DNA from: Escarpia spicata
Taxonomy: Eukaryota; Annelida; Polychaeta; Sabellida; Siboglinidae
Length of the DNA stretch: 64,000 bases
Assembly: GCA_963995525.1 (NCBI GenBank)
Contig: OZ023206.1
Span: 62,680,994 to 62,744,993, forward strand
Direction of reading: 5' to 3'
Of the stretch, positions 11,804 through 22,779 are shown piece after piece; the stretch's first letter is position 1; the number at the start of each line of letters is the position of its first letter. Position numbers and translations under genes: made by a program. The notes beneath the pieces are model-generated. The model was not told where the DNA came from and searched no databases. It saw only the letters and a list, made by a program, of their open reading frames with translations.

Positions 11804-12632
11804 GTGCGATATGCACATTATGATGTGCATAGCTGATGATTTATGCTTACATGCGTACAGCGCAAACATCATAAAAAATTCGGTCGGGATGATCGGGTGG
11901 GAAGCACAACAACTGTACGGACGGAAGAAGAAGGCAGCTAGGAGAGATGTGTAAAGCAAAGAGAAACACGGAAGAAGAGTCTTGCTGGAGAATTACGAAA
12001 AGAAGATTATCTATAAGAAGGCACAAGAGATGGATGGGGACAGCAAGGATGTAAAAGCTAGAATAGTGATCAACGGCAAGAACGAAAATGTAGTTACAGT
12101 GAGGAAAGATGTGTCGTAGATATGGGAGGAGATAGAAACAGAGAACAATATCTACCTAAAGTGCAGTTGTGGGATGAGTAAAGGTTGAGGAGATTGTGGA
12201 TGATAAGAATGAGCGAGTAATGAAGACGATTAAGAAACGTTGGGTGACAGATGTTGACGAAGTGCGATTATAGTTTCTGGTGGCGGTGAAATGTTTTGGA
12301 ATTTCCTAGACAAGAAGACTACTAAACACAAGCACGAGAGGGCGGTAAGATCCCAGAGGTAAAAACATTGACCATAATTTGTAGATCCTATTCTCCAGGG
12401 CCAACTTGACCATATTTGGTATATCCTATTCTTCAGGGCCAACAATCTCATTTCATTCCTCGACAAGAAGACCAACATGCAGACATATGTATGATGACTT
12501 TGTTTGAGAAATATGAAGTTTAACCTATGTTTAAGGAAGACATAGTATAGTGTTTTACTGGTAGATCTTAAAATACCAAGTAATTTATTTGTGTGTAGTT
12601 TCCTATGTGATTGATCTGGATTATATATATTA

Positions 12633-12660
12633 TAGAGGCGGATCTAAGTGTGTTTCCAAG
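12633..12660 (+). mobile_element. Possible hAT terminal end
   Basis: AGAGGCGGATCTAAG resembles the AGGCGGATCCAG-type ends of hAT elements; compare the short element at 32.47-32.67 kb. It lies just beyond the 3' end of the minus-strand hAT transposase pseudogene. No matching opposite end was found, so this is tentative. Confidence 0.3.
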
Positions 12661-12786
12661 GGTGGTCTCTATCTGCAGATTTATTAAAGAAAAATCCGTA
12701 ATGTTACATTACATTATGTAGAATCGGCAGATTTATTTATTTTAATTTCGTAGTCTTACATGGTATTATGCAGAACGTTGTGACAT

Positions 12787-13870
12787 TTAAAATAACATTG
12801 CTTTACGACACTTAAGCCATGCGTGTACTAGTTCCAAAAATGGAACAGCGACCCTCTTAAGTTTAGAGATTGACTTCCGATGACCGTAAGTTGATAGAAA
12901 ACAGGCCAGTGCACAGTGAGTCTCATTGGAGAATGTTGAACTCCATGCGGTTGGATGTAACCGCCCAAACTGATTGATGATTGCGTCTATGTCCACCTCA
13001 ACATCGTAATGTATATGTAACATAGCGAGTCCGTTGATGCGGTCCTCTGTCATGGTGCTGCACATGTATGTCTCAAGACGACGGATGACGCTGATTGTTC
13101 TCTCACATTCAACGCTGGTGACGCCGATTGTAAACTCCAATTTCAGACAAGTGTGTATATTTGGGGGAAAAGCATTATCTGCAGTCTTGAGTGACGCTGC
13201 TGCATCTTTGGGAACATCATAGTCTACTTCCGCTTCCCATCGAGTCAGCCAACAGTGTAATTCGGTTTGCAAATTCTGTGGACTGGGTAGGTCGTTTTTT
13301 ATACTCGGCAGCAAATACTTGCACATTTTGAATTACTTGCGTCCTTGGAGCAACGTTGATCACGGCGGGAACGAGATGTAAGCGTTCGTTATCAACAGCT
13401 GAGGAGCACGAAACCGGTCGTTGAAACCCATCAACAGCTGGACGATGACTGGGATGGTCAGATTCATTCGATGATAGGTTTCTACACCATCAGCAGGAAC
13501 ATTAGCTCTATGCTGTTATCGTCCACTAATGCGAGATTGTGCTGGTTCCGTTCCAACAGCCTGTGCCATTATACTCATTTACAAAATGAGGTTATGATGA
13601 AAATTATCAATATCATTACTGTCAATTTCCTAACTTCTTCAAGGGCAGTGCTTGTTTGCTTGACTTGATTGGCAGCGTTGACATCCATCGTCTTGGACTG
13701 GAGGCTGACACTGACGGATTGAACGTACGCAATAATGTCACGGACTGTTGCGCTCTAGCTATGGTAAAACCATGCGCGAACGCAAGCAAACGAAACCAAC
13801 CGGTTACAACGAAATAGTTGGAAATTATGCCTAGGATTGACATGGCTAACACTTGAGTCTTTTATTATCA
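12787..13870 (-). pseudogene. hAT-superfamily transposase pseudogene (C-terminal dimerisation region)
   Basis: The best part (12,787-13,326, minus strand, 179 codons open) carries the hAT C-terminal dimerisation signature: FTIGVTSVECERTISVIRR, then LETYMCSTMTEDRINGLAML and a final HIHYD. In hAT transposases this region closes the DDE catalytic core and mediates dimerisation. Further upstream on the minus strand (13,330-13,870), related fragments such as KQALPLKKLGN and VDGFQRPVSC appear in shifting frames with stops. There is no intact catalytic region and no BED finger. It most resembles the ZMYM/THAP12-like domesticated or decayed hAT families of invertebrates. The copy is truncated and dead. 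Confidence 0.75.
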
Positions 13871-14854
13871 GTAGGTTTACAAAGTAATATAGGGCCTGCA
13901 CGCCTTATTTCGTCCGTCATTATAATATTTGTCACAGACATGGGTGTCTACGATCCCCCATCCATTGCATTGGGGGTCTTGAGACCCCTAAGATCCCCCA
14001 TGTATCCGCTGCTGCCTTACTTGTTTATTCGTCGTATTCATTATTCATACTGCTAGCCCACACATATATAATGTTCCACTCATTTGCAGGCAAGTGCGAA
14101 TGAATACTTTCTGATATGTCATATACACTGTGTCTTCACTAATGTTATTATGTGTCACCTAGTTATTTTATGTAACTTAATTAAGAACATACTTCTGTCA
14201 ATATATTAATAACCATTCAATAGCCGTAAGAATGTCGATCCGATATCGTCTTAATCCAACATCGAATTTTCCGCACACACATATGAAGTGGAGAAAACAC
14301 ACCCAGAATGATAGGCAAGGCTTCTAGCAGGAGAGGTCGCTTTTAAAAATACGTAGTTCCACTAACTCGCATTAGTGTAGACCAACACGGTTTTTAAACG
14401 TAGCATTGCTCGCGATATGTGACAGTATTAATAGGATGGCCGTTAACCGACGCTAGACGTCGTTACAATAAATACTCGTTGTTCGCACTAAACTAATATA
14501 GATAAATAGTCAATTACATAGCATAGTCTGCCGCTCATATTATTGAATTTATAGGAATCACACCTTCTAAACTGTATTCTAAGCTCGTTCCAGTATATCC
14601 ATAATTTGTATCTTATGACAAGAACTCAGCATGTGTTATTTAAATAGTGTATTAGTAAAGCAGCTAATGTTATTACGGCTAGCAGAACGAAATGCAGAAA
14701 ATGTACTCCAATCGTTTTCACAAATAGATCTGTTATAAAAAAATAACACGACACATAAACATATATATTGAGAACAATTACGTTTAATACGGAGTTGCAT
14801 ACATCAAACTAGAACATCCCCTCGCATGATTTATTTATAGTGTAATGTGGTTAT
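13871..14854. other. AT-rich intergenic, no supported gene
   Basis: A small imperfect inverted repeat, GATCCCCCAT...ATTGGGGGTC, lies at about 13,951-13,978, with a further GATCCCCCAT copy at 13,991. There is no coding region or larger repeat. Confidence 0.5.
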
Positions 14855-15372
14855 TAAAACATAAAAATAGCATACAAATGAATGTTACTGAATCCAAGCA
14901 TTTTCAAGGCCTGGTCTCATCGTCTTGTGTAGAACTTGGAATTATATTAGCTACAGTTTATGTCCAATAATTAATTATGAAGGTAAAATAATTATAAAAA
15001 AGATTATCTATAAGAAGGCACGAGAGATGAATGGGGAAAGCAAAAATATAAAAGCAAGAATAGTGATCAACTGCAAGAACGGAAATTTAGTTACAGTGGG
15101 GAAAAATGTGTTGTAGATATGGGAGGAGATAGAAACTGAGAATATTATATCTACCTATATTGCAGTTGAGGGATGAGTAAAGGTTGAGGAGATTGTGGAT
15201 GATAAGGATGAGCGAGTAATGAAGAAGATTAAGAAACGTTGGGTGACAGGTGTTGACGAAATGCGCTTGGAGTTTCTGGTGGCGGCGAAACATGTTGGAA
15301 TTTGCTAGATAAGAAGACTACTAAACACCAGCACGAGAGGGGGGGAAGATCCCAGAGATAAAAAACATTGAC
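14855..15372 (+). repeat. Repeat-family copy 2
   Basis: This matches 10,905-12,372 in two blocks (TTTCAAGGCCTG near 14,910, and about 375 bp from 15,003) but lacks the roughly 1 kb between them. The translated second block again shows WEEIETEN and IKKRWVTG with stops, here slightly better preserved. It runs directly into an inverted LINE ORF1 esterase fragment. Confidence 0.6.
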
Positions 15373-15423
15373 CATATTTGGTATATCCGGGACTGGGAAG
15401 GCAGTCGAGAGTTGGAAGCCTAT

Positions 15424-15610
15424 ATTGCAGTTTCTATACGTTGCCCCCCCCCCCCCCCCTCCTCCTATTACTGGCAAAATTCCTGACATAATTATCTGTT
15501 CAACTCTTGTCTTCTTTAGCTTCCTCACTAACTCTCTATACTTCTGTACTATCCCAGCATTATTTGTTCCTACATGTACCAGTATAGACCCTCCCTTGCC
15601 TTCTCTACCT
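15424..15610 (-). pseudogene. LINE ORF1 esterase fragment with a C16 tract
   Basis: On the minus strand the frame gives KLKKTRVEQ, SGILPVIGG and ATYRNC. The same segment appears in plus orientation in the CR1-like LINE at about 17,110-17,210 (SGILPVMGG, ATYRNC). A homopolymer of 16 C (15,444-15,459) sits exactly where the homologue has glycine codons (GGA GGA AGG GGG). The fragment is cut off just after ATYRNC. Confidence 0.75.
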
Positions 15611-16340
15611 TGAATATTCGTGGCTATATTTGGTGGAGGTAGATCGTAGAAATTGGTGGTGCAGAAAAGTTAATAAACAAGTGGAATTACTGATTGATAA
15701 GTATTATTCTTGCCTTAATATCATTCATAAAGGTGCAATAAACATATATTGAGTAGCAGCTGTGCTTAAAGTTAGTTAGTTAAAGTATTTTAGAACACCT
15801 TAGTATAGTGAGTGATAATAGGGTAACTCACTTAGCCTTCGATAAGTTGTAAACAAGATTTAACAAACCTGATTATGTGGAAGAATATATAGGAGATAAA
15901 GTAACAACCATTAAACTACTTACATAAGATAATATATGTGTAAGCCAGTACTTGCTAGATATTTTGATTAGGTAGCATTGTTGTTAAAATTAAGCAAGGG
16001 CGATAGTCGGGCGGCGTAACCTAAATAAATAAAGCAGCCTAACGTAACGTAATTTTTTGTATTTAAATTTGGTCACTACCGGTAATGTTAGCGTTCGTGT
16101 CAAGATAAATAGTCGGCTGTGTAATTGCAATTTGTAACCTAAAGTGTGCTGTAGTACACAGGAAACAGTCTTTATAAAGACTAAGTTAGTTAAATTATTA
16201 AATAAATTCTGATATGGATATAGCGCCTTGCAAGCGGCAAGTCAAGGCAAAGCGACACTTGGTGTGAGATCACTGCCACAGCTGGGTAGATTTTGCATTG
16301 TCCGGCAGTGGGAAGTCGTGGGCAGAAACCATGGAGGAAG
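15611..16340. other. Intergenic, no supported gene
   Basis: No recognisable coding or RNA feature is present. The last 100 bp may belong to the 5' UTR of the LINE that follows. Confidence 0.45.
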
Positions 16341-17400
16341 GATTCACCTTTCAGTGCATTGGGTGTTGGTAGGTGGACTGTCTGCAGAAGGAGATAGTTA
16401 GATTGTGAAGGGAATGGAGATGGGAATTAGCAAGGAGGCAGGTCGAATGGAGAGAGACGACAGGGAAAGAGGTGAGAATACTGCAAGACTGAAGGAGAAT
16501 AGCAGTGGCAAGAAAACTGAGTAAAGGAGTTTGAGAGGAGGGAAGGTGATTGGAGGGGAAGAAATTGGAAAATCGACAACAGAAAACGTGACAAGCGTGA
16601 AGGTGACAGGGAAGAAAGTGACCGTAGAGAAGGAGGGATGGAAGATGGAACGGGAGAGGAAAATGATGTGGGACGAAAGAAGAAGGGACGAAAGGAAGTG
16701 AGAGCAAATGTGATAGAAGAGAAGTCGATAAAAGGGACGCTAACAAGAGGAAAGGTGACAAGAGAAAAAACGACAGGAAAGAATGGCTCGGAAGAGAATG
16801 TGACAGGAGAGAAGACGACAGGGGGGAAAGACAACAACCAGACAGATGCAAACCGAAGAAGGAGCTATTCTAAGGCAGTGATTGAGGGGGCAATGAGGAA
16901 AGATTGCTGTGCTATTCCATTATGAGAAAGACGGACAAGACACTGAGTGAGGGGAAGGACGTCGTTGTTTGTTTACCAGGGGCTAGGATTGAACATGTGA
17001 CTGACAGAGTAGAGAAGGTATTGGGACATGGCAAGGGGGTTCTATACTGGTACATGTAGGAACAAATAATGCAGACAGGGAGGGAACAACTGCGATAGTA
17101 CAGAATTATAGAGTTAGAAGCTAAAGAAGACGAGAGTTGAACAAGTTATGCTGTCAGGAATTTTGCCAGTAATGGGAGGAAGGGGGGCAACGTATAGAAA
17201 CTGCAAGAGGATGGCGATCAAAGCACTAGTTGAGCAGATGTGTGAAGAAGAGGGGGTGGGATTCACATATTTATGGGGATACTTTGTTGGGAGGGAAGAT
17301 ATGTACATGAGAGACGGCCTCCATCTTAGTGGAAAGGGGGCAGCAGTTTCCTGAGAGAACCTGATGCGATATGTTGACAGTGGGACAGGTTGCATCTATT
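16341..17400 (+). pseudogene. LINE ORF1 pseudogene with SGNH-type esterase domain
   Basis: The first half is Lys/Glu/Gly-rich; the clearest open part is 16,638-16,925, starting MEDGTGEEND. The second half contains VVVCLPGARIEHVTDRVEK (about 16,960), VHVGTNNADREGTT in another frame (about 17,040), MLSGILPVMGGRGATYRNC and, near 17,310, RDGLHLSGKGAAV. The D-G-x-H-L pattern is the usual C-terminal catalytic block of SGNH hydrolases, here in a LINE ORF1. Frames shift at least three times. Minus-strand Ser/Pro/Leu-rich frames at 16,351-16,851 are antisense shadows of the purine-rich strand. Confidence 0.75.
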
Positions 17401-17499
17401 TAAACTAGATTCGCAGGGGGGACTCACAGAAAATCCTGAAAATGGAGGCACAGATAAAGACAGCACAAATAAATCAGCAAATAACACTCTGGAAAACTC

Positions 17500-19700
17500 T
17501 TCTGAAGCTGGATATAAATGTGTTTGTTTAAATGCAAGGAGTATAGTAAACAAAAGAAATGAACTAAACATTATGGTAGAAGATATTGACCCTCATATAA
17601 TAGGTATAACCGAATCCTGGACCACCACCGATATATCAGATGCTGAATTGGGACTGACAGGATATGTAATGTTTAGAAAAGATAGAATAGGAAGAAAGGG
17701 AGGTGGAGTTATTTTATATATTAAAGAATCTATTCAGGCAATAAAATTAGAAAGAGAAGCAGATTGCGAAGAAGCTGTTTGGAGTAACATAGTTGCAGGA
17801 AACTCAACGTTAACAGTTGTGTTAGTTTATCGAAGTCCAAACATAAGCATAGAAGAGAATGAAAAAATACAAAACGCTATGAGGGAAGTAAGCAAACGGG
17901 ACTGTATTATTATGGGGGATTTTAACCACGGGCATATACAATGGAAATCTCTACAGAGTATGGGGAGTGAGGACCACAAGTTTTTAGTTTTAGTTCAAGA
18001 TACATGTGATATAACCAACCAGGGGTGAGAATGTGTTAGACATAGTTTTGTCCTCACAGAATGAATTAGTTGACAATGTAAATATATTTGAGCCACTGGG
18101 GAGTAGCGATCACAACCAGATACATTTACCATCAAAGTAAAATCAGAAAGGAATAGTAAAAAGCAGTATAGGAGAAATTTCCACAAAGGAAGGTATAACG
18201 ACATGAGGAAATATTTAGCAAAGATAGACTGGAATAATACACTGACAAATAAGACGGCAACAGAATGCTGGAATATATTAAAGAGTGAAATTAAGTGCAT
18301 AGTCGATAAATTTGTACCCTTCAAAAAACAAGGAAAACGGTCCAAAAAGAAACACTTATCGAAAGAAGCCATTAGAAAAATTAAGTATAAACAAATGATG
18401 TGCAAGTCATATAGATGTACTGGAAATGATGAAGACTACAACATTTATAAAGAAGCACTTAATCAAGCCACAGCTGAAATTAGAAATTCAAAGAGAAGCT
18501 ATGAAAAAAAATTAGCTAGTAATATAAAACATGACAGTAAGAGTTTTTATGCGTATATTCGAAGCAAACAGAAAGTTCAGGATAAGGTCGGTCCTCTAGA
18601 AGATAGTGCTGGAAATACAATATCAGAGGGATTCTTAATGGCAGAAGACCTGAATGAGTATTTTAGTTCAGTGTTTACCAGGGAAGATATTAGTTCACTG
18701 CCAGTACCAGAGGCTAAGTTCAAGGGGGCAGATTCAGACTATTTAGGACAGTTAGTTGTAACCTCGGAAATGGTAGCTAAGAAAATAAGGGCTATGAAGG
18801 ATAATAAATCACCTGGAGTGGACGGGATTCCGCCCAAACTACTATTGTAAATTGTAGAACAAATTAGCGCACCGCTTGCAACAGTTTTCAATTTGTCATT
18901 AGAAGAGGGAGTGGTTCCTTTAGAATGGAAAGAGGCAAACATTATACCGTTATTTAAAAAAGGTTCGAGAAACAAGTCAGAGAACTATAGACCAGTGAGT
19001 TTAACATCAGTGATTTGCAAATTATTAGAAAGACTAATTAAAGATCACATGGTGGATTTTCTTGTTAAACATAACTTGATAAACCCATCTGAACATGGGT
19101 TTTTAAAAGCGAGGTCATGCTTAACAAATATGTTATGTTTTTTGGAAGACATCACTAGGTGGGTAGATGAGGGATCACCAGTAGATATCATCTATTTAGA
19201 TTTTCAAAAAGCTTTCGACAAAGTACCACATCAAAGATTACTCCTTAAGCTAAAGGCCCATGGCATAGGAAATGGTATAATAAACTGGATAGAAAAATGG
19301 CTGAATGACAGAAGACAACGTGTAGTAGTTGATGGGGAGGCTTCAAACTGGAAATCGGTATTGAGTGGGGTACCACAGGGATCAGTATTAGGGTCTATAT
19401 TATTCTTAATATATATCAACGATTTGGATAATGAAATAACAACCAAGGTGTTGAAATTTGCGGATGATACAAAAGTGTTTAGAAGGATTAAAAGTGATGG
19501 AGATAGACAGCATTTACAAGATAATCTTGACAGGTTGATCAAATGGTCTGAAAAGTGGCAAATGCTGTTCAATTTTGGGAAATGTAAATGCCTCCACACA
19601 GGACATGGGAACGAAGAGGTAGAATATACAATGGGGGGTACTGTACTAAGTACTACTATAAAAGAAAAGGACTTAGGGTTAACCATTTGTTCAGTGTTTT
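17500..19700 (+). pseudogene. LINE ORF2 pseudogene: endonuclease and reverse transcriptase
   Basis: The endonuclease spans about 17,510-18,110: CLNARSIVNKRNEL, HIIGITESW, RKGGGVILYIKE, VYRSPN, IIMGDFNHG, and after a frameshift LGSSDHNQIH with the catalytic SDH. A linker follows (18,200-18,780), then the reverse transcriptase: NKSPGVDGIPPKLLL, a stop at 18,848, WKEANIIPLFKKG, NYRPVSLTSVICKLLE, DFQKAFDKVPH, GVPQGSVLG and FADDTKVF (catalytic aspartates). Translation ends at 19,727 shortly after a DLGL segment, so the C-terminal third is missing. The enzyme would perform target-primed reverse transcription; this copy cannot make it intact. Confidence 0.88.
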
Positions 19701-19734
19701 CTCCTACAAAAAACAATATGCAATATTAATTATT

Positions 19735-20375
19735 CATAGGTGTTATGCATAACACATAAAGTTATTCTATATTCATTAATGAGATATTGGTTGCATACAA
19801 TAATTAATTTATGTTAGCTAAGACAAATATTAGGACAAGAACACATAAACCGTGGATCACTACAGGACTCAGACACCCCATTAGAACTAAACACAAATTG
19901 TATATGTACTACTTGAAAAAACCTCTTCAATTCTTCAATTAAACTAATTATAAAAGATATAGAAATAAATTAAATTGTCTTATTACTGTAGCAGAAAGAG
20001 AATCCTATCGACGGGAGCTTCAACAGCACAAGGGTAATTTGCAAAAAAACTTGGATAGTTTTAAAGAGTATTATAGGAAGGAAGGAAGCATTTTTATGTA
20101 ATGACAAATTATTAATTGACGGTAAATAAAAAAAATGCATAGCTGATAAATTTTATGAATATTTTACAAACTTTTGTATAGGTCTAGACCTGGCTGATAA
20201 GATACCAGTAATATCAGAGAGTCCTGACGATTACCTCCAAGGAGTCTATAGAAATTCAATATATCTATCGCCAGCCACACCAGATGAGATAAAGGGAATT
20301 ATTAAGAATTTTTAAAACTCTAGTCCTGGATGGGATGGCATAAAACCTATTATTGTCAAGCAGGCCTTCTCCAAC
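19735..20375 (+). pseudogene. Second LINE ORF2 fragment (linker to reverse transcriptase start)
   Basis: From about 19,850 the plus strand reads KPWITTGLRHPIRTKHKLY, then YKRYRNKLNCLITVAERESY, then ADKFYEYFTNF and finally SPATPDEIKGIIKNF followed by a stop and SSPGWDGIKP. This is the order seen between the endonuclease and the reverse transcriptase of L2/Daphne-like LINEs, ending at the first RT motif. Sequence similarity to the preceding CR1-like element is low, so it is a different family. Several stops are present. Confidence 0.7.
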
Positions 20376-21366
20376 CTACTTGAGACGGGCACAGAGATAA
20401 GAGACTATCACACATTCCCCTTAGTGGGAGAGAGGCAAGTTACATTTTTTCTAGTTAATACAGCTTATAGAGTAGGTATTTATTAATTAAGTAGCACTAA
20501 TTACGGTTAATTAGGGCTCGGTTAGGGTTACTGTTAGGTTGGCAAACCCCTTTGATATTTAATTCCCTAGTTTAATGAGTGCTAATTGGGGGTTAATTAG
20601 TGCTAATTAGGGTCTGATTAGACTCTTTTTATACGTTAGTTTATATATTTAGTGACTAATTACCCATTGATCTTTAATTTTAATGTATAACCAATTACAC
20701 TCATTAACTACTAATGACCCGAACTAGCCCTTTATATACGACGGGCAGTGTAACAGGCGCCGCATACGCGTAGCCTTTCTTTGAAGTTGGCACCGCCTTC
20801 TCATGGCAGTTCCTGGAAATAATCTATACACCCGTGGCATGTGTGTAGTTTGTTGTAGCAATATTGAAATGGATACTGTTTTAATGCAACAGCGTAGGTA
20901 CATTGCTAATTACTGCAGTCAGTCAAAAAGTGGCTCTACAAAGACATGCGTCGGCACTGTTGTGGGAAAGTTTCCGGCGTTTGAATTGCCAATAAATCAA
21001 TCGCCGACCGCATTGTTAACGTTGCATTGACGTCGCCCGCTAAACTGTTTATTACATTCGATTCGGTCAGATTACGACGGCATCGTTTTAGTCGAGTTTA
21101 CGGACTATTTTCTTATTTAGCATTCGCGTACTGGCCCGTTATTCTCCCTATGTAAGTACGAGTAATCGGGAGCGTTCGGGTTTTTTGACGCCCGATATAC
21201 TGATCGCATGTGCTACGTTATTTCCCTAGAGGAATCCGGTTAATTGAAAGTACGTAACACTATCAATTGAAACAGCAATGTAGCATTTTTGTCTTCGCCA
21301 GGCCGCCGCCGTCGAAGAACTGTCGAAATTGCATTACGCGTTTGGTGGAGACTGCGCCAGTGTCAC
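20376..21366. other. Intergenic, no supported gene
   Basis: 20,450-20,720 is AT-rich with loosely repeated TAATTAG-type words. 20,750-21,260 is more CpG-containing and could be an upstream or 5' region of something, but no exon can be supported. Confidence 0.45.
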
Positions 21367-21572
21367 CGTCGTCATCTTTGTCCGTGTCGTCGCGTTCGGC
21401 GTCGTCATCTCTGCCCCTGTCGTCGCGTTTGGTGTCGTCATCTCCGCCCGTGTCGTCGCGCTCGTCGAAGTCATTTCTGTCCGTTTCGTTGCGTTCAGCG
21501 TCGTCATCTCTGCCCAAGTCGTCGTGTTTGGCGTCGTCATCACTGACTGTGTCGTCGCGTTCGGCGTCGTTA
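21367..21572 (+). repeat. 33-bp minisatellite, about six copies
   Basis: The unit contains GTCGTCATCT and GTCGTCGCGTT. Because 33 is a multiple of three, it stays open in several frames: plus strand Ser-rich or Val/Ala-rich, minus strand Asp/Arg-rich or Thr-rich. A plus-strand frame (21,267-21,719) continues into a hydrophobic stretch, but with no splice, homology or start evidence I treat all of these frames as by-products of the repeat. Confidence 0.8.
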
Positions 21573-21835
21573 GCATGTGACCAATCCACAATTAAATATT
21601 TTCCTCTCGAAGCTGCTTGGCTGTTTCTTATGTTGCTGATTCTGTTTGTTATGTTGCAGGCTCTTGTTTACGACGTATTGATTTGTTCAGTAAATGTTAT
21701 TCTACTGGTGTTAATTTAATATTCTACTGTTATTAATATGGTCACTATATATATATATATTTATTTATTTATATAGATCCAGCCGTTAGTACCCAAAGCG
21801 TAGGTAAAAAAGCAGACGTTCGTCACCAGTAGCCG

Positions 21836-21863
21836 TTCGTGCCCAGTTTCGACTGGGCACGAA
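21836..21863. other. Perfect 12-bp stem hairpin with TTCG loop
   Basis: TTCGTGCCCAGT (21,836-21,847), then loop TTCG, then ACTGGGCACGAA (21,852-21,863). After one G-G mismatch three more pairs (GCC/GGC) extend the stem. A UUCG tetraloop on a 12-bp stem would be very stable in RNA. The parent transcript, if any, is unknown. A chance origin is possible but unlikely at this length. Confidence 0.75.
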
Positions 21864-22308
21864 GGGCGATAGAAATATTTTATTATATTTAGGTTTGTGT
21901 AAATGACAAATAACCGTTGTTACTACTAAGAACAATCATAATATATTATGTGTTCAACCTAGCTTTGGTTGGAGCTGTTTTGAGTTTAATAAACGAACGC
22001 TGTAGTCTTGTTTTCAGGTGATATATATCTCCGTATATATTTGATGGGTAAAATTGCACCTAAACTTGTTTTTATGCAAAATAAAATACATTGTTTCATT
22101 ATAACAGTCTGCATATGATTGCGACATGCTTTACTCGTGATGTTGAAAAAATCAATGCTGTAAGTTTTACGTATAATTTACAATTATGAAAAATTAACAT
22201 ATATTTATATTTCGTGTTGCCAATCACGTGGTGCGTCGGTGAGTCACTTTCGTCCATTTTTGTGTTCTCTTCAAACATTAATTTATACACAACTTTACGG
22301 ACCGCGAA
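21864..22308. other. AT-rich left flank of the palindrome
   Basis: No supported gene. A minus-strand open frame starting inside the palindrome arm runs out into this flank (to 22,099), but its codons beyond 22,309 have no counterpart in the right arm. Confidence 0.5.
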
Positions 22309-22779
22309 ACAGGCGTCGGTGGCAGGCTGCGCGGTACCGGGGGCACGCGTCATACAGGCTTGTCGCTGACGCTTCCCCGTGTAGGCAGGTGGATATCTCT
22401 GTGAAACAAGAATAAAGAACTAATTCACAACATGAATAATGAATGAATATTTATAAAATACGATATTTATTTATATTTACATTTATTATTTTACATTTAC
22501 ATTTATTTATTTATAAATATTTATAAAATATTTATAAAATAATAATAAAGAATAGGACTCGTGTAAAAGTCAACCTACCGCTCTATCGCTGTGACTAATG
22601 AGGAGGTTCCCAATTTAAATCAAAACATGACTAATGAGGTTCTTATTAATTAATAAAGATAATTAATAGGACTCGTGTAAAAGCCAACTTACCGGTCTAT
22701 TGCTAAATAATAAGAACTAAATAAAATAAATAAATAAAACTTACCGCTGTTCTTTCGCAGACGTTGTATACGACGCCAT
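22309..22779 (-). pseudogene. Gene A, left copy: truncated, with a nonsense change
   Basis: Exon 1 (22,745-22,779, minus strand, ATG at 22,779) and the 346-bp intron with GT/AG ends match the right copy. Exon 2 starts at 22,398. The reading frame that is open in the right copy meets TGA here (GTATGA against GTATGT on the right), 17 codons into exon 2, and the arm ends at 22,309. Another frame of exon 2 stays open leftwards into the flank to 22,099, so a novel chimeric protein is formally possible, but nothing supports it. This is most likely a dead duplicate. Confidence 0.7.

Larger units (their letters stand above)
16341..19700 (+). mobile_element. CR1-like LINE, nearly full length, 3'-truncated
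   Basis: In order on the plus strand: a charged ORF1 N-terminus, an ORF1 SGNH-esterase domain, an AP-type endonuclease, a linker and a reverse transcriptase up to just after the FADD motif region. CR1-type LINEs are known for an ORF1 esterase. The element stops at about 19,690, inside the ORF2 C-terminal third, with no 3' UTR or tail, so it was broken rather than 5'-truncated as is usual. Only a few disabling changes are visible in ORF2 (a frameshift near 18,025 and a stop at 18,848), so it is relatively young. Confidence 0.85.

Noticed and set aside
16351..16851. Minus-strand open frames (166 and 136 codons), Ser/Pro/Leu-rich
   Set aside because: Antisense of the purine-rich LINE ORF1 N-terminal region, with no independent motif.
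21267..21719. 150-codon Ser-rich frame ending in a hydrophobic stretch
   Set aside because: It lacks an ATG-based context of its own, its first part is minisatellite, and the hydrophobic part is AT-rich sequence that readily yields Leu/Val/Ile runs.
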